From assembly GCF_040783535.2 (NCBI RefSeq), contig NZ_JBFONW020000001.1, positions 558,001-622,000 on the forward strand: 64,000 nt of DNA. Reading direction: 5' to 3'. Below the pieces are notes generated by a model. That model searched no databases. It was given only the letters and a program-made list of their open reading frames with translations, and was not told where the DNA came from. Of the stretch, positions 59,760 through 64,000 are shown in pieces (within the stretch, counting starts at the first letter, position 1; every line of letters begins with the position of its first letter). The translations under genes and the position numbers were made by a program. The stretch is from Aestuariibius insulae (GTDB lineage: Bacteria; Pseudomonadota; Alphaproteobacteria; Rhodobacterales; Rhodobacteraceae).

Positions 59760-61472
59760 ATGACAATATATAGAAGGGGCTCGTGGAGCCTCGGAGCAGT
59801 GTTTGCAATTGCGTTGACGTCGGGAGCGACAGCGCAGGACGGGGCAGGGGCCTACCTTGCCGCCAGACAGGCCGGGCTCGATAAGAACTTCGAAGCCGCC
59901 TCGCGCTATTTCGTGCAGGCAATGCTCGAAAATCAGGGCCACCTTGAGATCATGGAAAAAGGCATCGCGGCCCAGATGGCCGCAGGCCGGGTCCCCCAGG
60001 CCATCTCCATCGCAGAGCGGTTGCGCGCCAGCGGCGGCACCAGCCAGGTCGCCTCCATGGCGCTCGCCGCAGACGACATTCTCACCGGCAACTACCGGGA
60101 GATCTTCACCTCTCTTGAATCCGGCCACACCGTTGGCCCGCTGGTCGACGGTCTTCTGCAAGCCTGGGCCTTCATTGCCGAAGGCAAGATAGATGCCGCG
60201 ATCGACGCTTTCGACGAAGTGGCCGATACCGAAGGCCTGACCGGCTTTGCGCTTTATCACAAGGCGCTCGCCCTCGCCTCCATCGGCCGGTTCGACGCGG
60301 CCGAGGCCGTCATGACCTCCGAAACCGGACAGATCATCGCCCGCAGCCGCCGGGGCGCCATAGCCCGCGCGCAGATCCTCAGCGAACTCGACCGCGACGT
60401 CGAAGCCGCCCAGCTCCTGACCGAGGTCTTCGGCGCCCGCCGCGACCCGCTTGTCCTCAGGATGCAGACAACGCTCGCCAAGGGCAACGGCCTCAGCTTC
60501 GATCTGATCCCCACACCCCGAAGCGGTCTGGCCGAAGTCTTCTTCTCCGTCGCCACGGCGCTCGATGGCGAGATGGCCGACGACTACACTCTGCTCTACA
60601 CCCGTACCGCCGCCCATATCGATCCAGGCCACACCGATGCGATCCTGATGTCTGCGCGCCTTCTCGACCGGCTTGGCCAGCACGGCCTTGCGACGGCCGC
60701 TTACGACACGATCACCCGCGACGATCCCGCCTTTGCCTCGGCCGAGATGGGCCGCGCCGAGGCGCTCCGCCAATCGGGTCAGGTCGAGGCCTCGATCGAG
60801 GTGCTGCGCCAGCTCACCGAAACCCACGGCGCCCTGCCGCGTGTCCACGCATTGCTCGGCGATACAATGCGCCGCCTCAGCCGCTATGACGAGGCAGGCC
60901 GCGCCTATGATCGCGCGCTCAATCTGATGGGCGATGCCGCGCCTTGGACAATCCTCTACTATCGCGGCATCACCAAGGATCGCAGCGGAAACTGGGCCGA
61001 AGCCGAAGCCGACCTTCGCGCCGCGCTCGACAAGAATCCCGACCAGCCGCAGGTCCTGAACTATCTCGGCTATTCGCTGGTCGAAAAGAACGAACGTCTG
61101 TCCGAAGCGCTCGACATGATCGACCGCGCCGCCCGCGCGCGGCCCGATGCGGGCCACATCATCGACAGCCTCGGCTGGGCGCTCTACCGCCTTGGCCGCG
61201 TGGAAGAGGCCGTGGGCCAGCTCGAGCGCGCGACCGAGCTCGAGCCGACCGATCCGACCATCAACGATCATCTGGGCGACGCCTACTGGTCCGTTGGCCG
61301 CGCCAAGGAGGCCCGTTTTCAGTGGCGCCGCGCCCTTTCCTTCAAGCCCGAGCCCGAGCTGGCGAGCGAGCTTCAGCAAAAGATCGACCGGGGTCTCGAC
61401 TTCACGGGCGGAGCCGAACTCGACACGGTGCAGCGGTTGGCAGCGGAAAGATCGTCCCGCGACGATGGCTAG
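59760..61472 (+). CDS. Exported tetratricopeptide-repeat protein
   Basis: 570 residues with a signal peptide (about 1-25, ending in TAQ), then TPR-like helical repeats over most of the length; clear units are visible near residues 300-560 (TDAILMSARLLDRLG, ASAEMGRAEALRQSG, QVLNYLGYSLVEKN). Such proteins serve as scaffolds for protein complexes in the periplasm or outer membrane. GAGGGGACGG precedes the ATG. It stands just before ispE, separated by 12 nt. Confidence 0.82.
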   Translation: MTIYRRGSWSLGAVFAIALTSGATAQDGAGAYLAARQAGLDKNFEAASRYFVQAMLENQGHLEIMEKGIAAQMAAGRVPQAISIAERLRASGGTSQVASMALAADDILTGNYREIFTSLESGHTVGPLVDGLLQAWAFIAEGKIDAAIDAFDEVADTEGLTGFALYHKALALASIGRFDAAEAVMTSETGQIIARSRRGAIARAQILSELDRDVEAAQLLTEVFGARRDPLVLRMQTTLAKGNGLSFDLIPTPRSGLAEVFFSVATALDGEMADDYTLLYTRTAAHIDPGHTDAILMSARLLDRLGQHGLATAAYDTITRDDPAFASAEMGRAEALRQSGQVEASIEVLRQLTETHGALPRVHALLGDTMRRLSRYDEAGRAYDRALNLMGDAAPWTILYYRGITKDRSGNWAEAEADLRAALDKNPDQPQVLNYLGYSLVEKNERLSEALDMIDRAARARPDAGHIIDSLGWALYRLGRVEEAVGQLERATELEPTDPTINDHLGDAYWSVGRAKEARFQWRRALSFKPEPELASELQQKIDRGLDFTGGAELDTVQRLAAERSSRDDG

Positions 61473-61484
61473 GGCCACGACCCA

Positions 61485-62369
61485 GTGACGCGGTCCGCCC
61501 GCGTCTTCGCTCCGGCCAAGATCAACCTCGCGCTTCACGTCACCGGGCAGCGCGAGGATGGCTATCATCTACTCGACAGCCTCGTTGCCTTTGCCGGGAT
61601 CGGGGACTTGCTCACGGTCGATCTCTCAGGTCCGTCGGGGCTCGAGGTCACCGGCCCTCGAGCCGAGGGTGTGCCAACCGACGCCCGCAACCTGATCCTT
61701 CAAACCCTGACCGCGATATGGCCAGGCGTGGAGGCGCGGATCACACTCGACAAGCACCTGCCCGCCATGGCCGGCATCGGCGGCGGCTCCGCCGATGCCG
61801 CCGCGCTTTACCGAGCGATGGCGGCCCTCACCGATGCGCCTCCCAAGCCCTCCCAAGCCGATCTTGCAAAGCTTCTCGGCATCGGTGCCGATATCCCCGC
61901 CTGCATCGCCAGCGCGCCCACCCGCATGCGCGGCATCGGCGAGGATCTGACCCCGCTCCAGGACATCCCGCCGCTCCCGATCCTGCTCGTTAATCCTGGC
62001 GTAACCATCCCGACCCCCGCCGTCTTCGCCGCGCTCGAAACCAAACAGAACCCGCCGCTAGATTCCCTCCCGACGGGAGAGCTGCTGCTCGACTGGCTGA
62101 AAACCCAATGCAACGATCTTGAGGCCCCCGCGATCTTGCGCCAGCCGATCATCGAGCAGACGCTCACCGAAATCTTCGAAACCCAAGGCTGCCAGCTCGC
62201 CCGCATGTCCGGCTCCGGCGCGACCTGCTTCGGCCTCTACGCGTCAGAGGGCGAGGCACAAGCCGCCGCCAACACCCTCTCCGAAACGCATCCCGACTGG
62301 TGGATCGCCCCGACTCGCCTCGACGGGCAAGCCAAGGCCGCCCCTCAACTGATCCGCGCCACCACGTAA
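61485..62369 (+). CDS. ispE: 4-diphosphocytidyl-2-C-methyl-D-erythritol kinase
   Basis: 294 residues of GHMP kinase fold, with PAKINLALHVT near the N terminus, the ATP loop MAGIGGGSADAAA near residue 94 and MSGSGATCFGLY near 239. It phosphorylates CDP-methylerythritol in the non-mevalonate isoprenoid pathway. Start is GTG at 61485. The 3' end overlaps the convergent polyprenyl synthase gene by 25 nt. Confidence 0.94.
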   Translation: MTRSARVFAPAKINLALHVTGQREDGYHLLDSLVAFAGIGDLLTVDLSGPSGLEVTGPRAEGVPTDARNLILQTLTAIWPGVEARITLDKHLPAMAGIGGGSADAAALYRAMAALTDAPPKPSQADLAKLLGIGADIPACIASAPTRMRGIGEDLTPLQDIPPLPILLVNPGVTIPTPAVFAALETKQNPPLDSLPTGELLLDWLKTQCNDLEAPAILRQPIIEQTLTEIFETQGCQLARMSGSGATCFGLYASEGEAQAAANTLSETHPDWWIAPTRLDGQAKAAPQLIRATT

Positions 62370-63343
62370 TCAGCCAGATCGACCAGCATCCCGCGCAGAT
62401 CGCTCTCCGGCAGCGTCGCCATCGCCGCTTTCGCCGTGGCAACCCAGCCCAAAGCATCGGCCCGCGCCGCCTCCATCGCGCCATGCCGTGCCAGCAGCTC
62501 CAGCGCATGTTCCAAATCACCGTCCCGCTGGTCGCCTTTCTCGATCACGCGCACCCAGAATGCCCGCTCCTCACCCGTTGCAGCCGCGACGGCCTTGATG
62601 ACCGGCAGCGTCAGCTTCCGCTCACGGAAATCGTCGCCGATATTCTTGCCCGTCGCATCCGAACCGCCGTAATCCAGCAGATCGTCCACGATCTGAAATG
62701 CGATCCCCAGCGCATCGCCATAATCGTAAAGCGCCCGCACCTCCGCCTCGGACCGCTCCGCGATCACACCGCCGACCTCCATCGCCGCCGAAAACAGCGC
62801 CGCCGTCTTGCCGCGCACGATCTTGAGATAGACGCCCTCATCCGTTCCCAGATCTCGCGCCGCCGACAGCTGAAGAACCTCACCTTCCGCAATTGTCGCC
62901 GCCGCATTCGCGAGGATATCGAGAACCCGAAGGCTCCCTGTCTCGACCATCAACTGAAACGACCGCGCGAACAGATAATCGCCGACCAACACACTTGACT
63001 GGTTGTCCCACAAAAGGTTCGCCGTGGGCCGCCCGCGCCGCTGCTCGCTCTCGTCGACCACATCGTCATGCAGCAGCGTCGCCGTGTGGATGAACTCCAC
63101 CGTCGCCGCCAGATGGATGTGATAGGGTCCGGCATAGCCGCACATCTTCGCCGCTGCCAACGTCAGCATCGGCCGCAGCCGCTTGCCTCCCGCCTCCACC
63201 AGATGTGCCGTCACCTCAGGGATGCGCGGCGCATGCTCGGATGCCATCCGGTCGCGGATCAGCGCATTGACCGCGCCCATTTCCTCGGCCAGCGCCGCCG
63301 CCAGACGGTCATGGGGTTTCTGCGAGGGCTGATCGAGGCTCAT
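62345..63343 (-). CDS. Polyprenyl diphosphate synthase (octaprenyl/decaprenyl type)
   Basis: 332 residues with the two aspartate-rich motifs of trans-prenyltransferases, DDVVD at 93-97 and DDLLD near 219, plus GGKRLRPML near 52. It builds the side chain used for ubiquinone, joining here with ubiA. The residues before the first motif that set product length are not enough to decide between C40 and C50, although alphaproteobacteria usually make C50. It converges with ispE. Confidence 0.92.
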   Translation of the reverse strand: MSLDQPSQKPHDRLAAALAEEMGAVNALIRDRMASEHAPRIPEVTAHLVEAGGKRLRPMLTLAAAKMCGYAGPYHIHLAATVEFIHTATLLHDDVVDESEQRRGRPTANLLWDNQSSVLVGDYLFARSFQLMVETGSLRVLDILANAAATIAEGEVLQLSAARDLGTDEGVYLKIVRGKTAALFSAAMEVGGVIAERSEAEVRALYDYGDALGIAFQIVDDLLDYGGSDATGKNIGDDFRERKLTLPVIKAVAAATGEERAFWVRVIEKGDQRDGDLEHALELLARHGAMEAARADALGWVATAKAAMATLPESDLRGMLVDLADYVVARIS

Positions 63344-63395
63344 CTGACACTTTCGTCAATGTGGCTCGACAACCGGAGGGCCAAGCCACTACGTC

Positions 63396-63617
63396 ATGAA
63401 TATGAAAGAGCTTCTGCGCAGCAACGACCCGACGATCATCGCCTTTGCCAAGGCCCTCCTGGACGGGGAGGATATACGGTGGTTTGAGATGGACGTAAAT
63501 ATGAGCGTCCTCGAAGGCAGCATAGGCGTTTTGCCGCGCCGCCTCATGGTGCGCAGCGCCGACCTTTTCATGGCCGAAGCGGTCCTGCGCGATAACGATA
63601 TCGATCTGGGTCGGTGA
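63396..63617 (+). CDS. DUF2007 domain protein (73 aa)
   Basis: 73 residues. The stretch MKELLRSNDPTIIAFAKALL and the middle EMDVNMSVLEGSIGVLPRRLMV are the DUF2007 pattern; the domain is thought to bind signal molecules or metals in some contexts. The start may be the ATG at 63396 or at 63402. Its stop overlaps the GTG of the methyltransferase gene. In alphaproteobacteria this pairing with a polyprenyl synthase and a methyltransferase is common. Confidence 0.82.
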   Translation: MNMKELLRSNDPTIIAFAKALLDGEDIRWFEMDVNMSVLEGSIGVLPRRLMVRSADLFMAEAVLRDNDIDLGR

Positions 63618-64000
63618 CGGTCTTTCCCGAGGACTACCTGACCGAGAACGCCTTCCTGGGCGGTGCGCTCCGCCTGCTCCAGCCCAAAGATGGCTACCGC
63701 GCAGGGATCGACCCGGTCCTGCTCGCCGCTGCTTGTCCGGCCAAGGCGGGCGACACCGTCCTCGATCTAGGCTGTGGCGGCGGCATCGCTGGGCTTTGTC
63801 TCGCCCGCCGGGTCCCCGGGATCGACCTGACCGGGGTCGAGCTGCAACCGGCCTATGCCGATCTCGCCCGCCGCAATGCCAATCTCAACGCCATTCCCGC
63901 TACCATCGTGGAGGCGGATCTGCGCGATCTGCCTGCTGCCCTGCGTCAGCGGCAATTCACCCACGTCATCGCCAATCCGCCCTACTTCGAACGCTCGAAA
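63614..64000 (+). CDS. tRNA1(Val) (adenine37-N6)-methyltransferase-like, cut by window edge
   Basis: Only 129 codons lie in the window. The SAM-binding VLDLGCGGGIAGL near residue 53 and the catalytic NPPY near 121 mark an N6-adenine methyltransferase of the TrmN6 type, which modifies A37 of tRNA1Val. The GTG start overlaps the stop of the DUF2007 gene (GTGA). The C terminus is missing. Confidence 0.88.
   Translation, partial: MTVFPEDYLTENAFLGGALRLLQPKDGYRAGIDPVLLAAACPAKAGDTVLDLGCGGGIAGLCLARRVPGIDLTGVELQPAYADLARRNANLNAIPATIVEADLRDLPAALRQRQFTHVIANPPYFERSK

Noticed and set aside
59739..61568. 609-codon open frame antisense to the TPR protein gene
   Set aside because: The sense strand has a signal peptide and TPR repeats; the antisense product has no known motif.
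1..64000. tRNA, rRNA, CRISPR arrays, IS elements or prophage genes
   Set aside because: None were recognised on reading; no repeat-spacer pattern, transposase motif or cloverleaf was seen. A dedicated search (tRNAscan-SE, ISfinder) would settle it.

Overview
The window reads as chromosomal DNA of a marine-type alphaproteobacterium of the Rhodobacteraceae (Roseobacter group). Pointers are the high GC content, gene families typical of that group (TRAP transporter with an IclR regulator, the 45-residue aa3-oxidase subunit IV peptide, a DmdC-like acyl-CoA dehydrogenase, a DUF6173 protein, small family-restricted membrane proteins) and the dense packing with many ATGA/GTGA start-stop overlaps. The family assignment is an inference from gene content. 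I saw no rRNA, tRNA, CRISPR array, transposase or prophage gene.

Layout. 1-5105: a cut-off GMC oxidoreductase diverges from a TRAP transporter operon (dctP-dctQ-dctM) that ends in an IclR regulator; a palindrome lies between the divergent units. 5248-10344: an EndoIII-like glycosylase, a CBS protein, an ABC-2 exporter, an SppA-like peptidase, a small zinc-ribbon membrane peptide and a Ca/cation antiporter. 10344-14852: a pteridine-reductase-like SDR, an AT-rich gap with a perfect DnaA-box word, then uvrC-pgsA-moaD-moaE. 14849-20807: an OmpA-family protein, ubiA/rsmE (divergent, 12 nt apart) and a glutamate-cysteine ligase. 20823-22123: a GbsR/MarR-type regulator with two small membrane proteins and two copies of a shared palindrome. 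22184-25583: plsY and a pyrB-X-pyrC' unit whose dihydroorotase homologue lacks catalytic residues. 25664-33582: a uracil-DNA glycosylase without Fe-S cysteines, moaB, an RND efflux pair, a DsbD-alpha-like protein and YqgE.

33823-45062 is the most unusual part: a co-oriented cluster with a membrane-anchored Ser/Thr kinase, an FHA protein, a PP2C phosphatase, a GTPase, a large dynamin-like GTPase, a second small GTPase, a small possibly roadblock-like protein, an unrecognised protein and, after a gap, an exported protein with two PilJ-type repeats. No type VI secretion genes accompany it. I read it as a phospho-signalling module built onto membrane-active GTPases and consider it the best candidate for an undescribed system.

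45088-64000 is mostly housekeeping: Sua5/TsaC, an acyl-CoA dehydrogenase, an MBL hydrolase, the cytochrome oxidase IV peptide, azlCD, a molybdenum-cofactor cluster (fdhD-mobA-mobB-moeA, with moeA fused to an RNase H-like domain), greA, ETF-ubiquinone oxidoreductase, a TPR lipoprotein-like exported protein, ispE, a polyprenyl synthase, a DUF2007 peptide and a truncated TrmN6-type methyltransferase. Together with moaDE and moaB, molybdenum-cofactor synthesis is represented at three separate places in the window.
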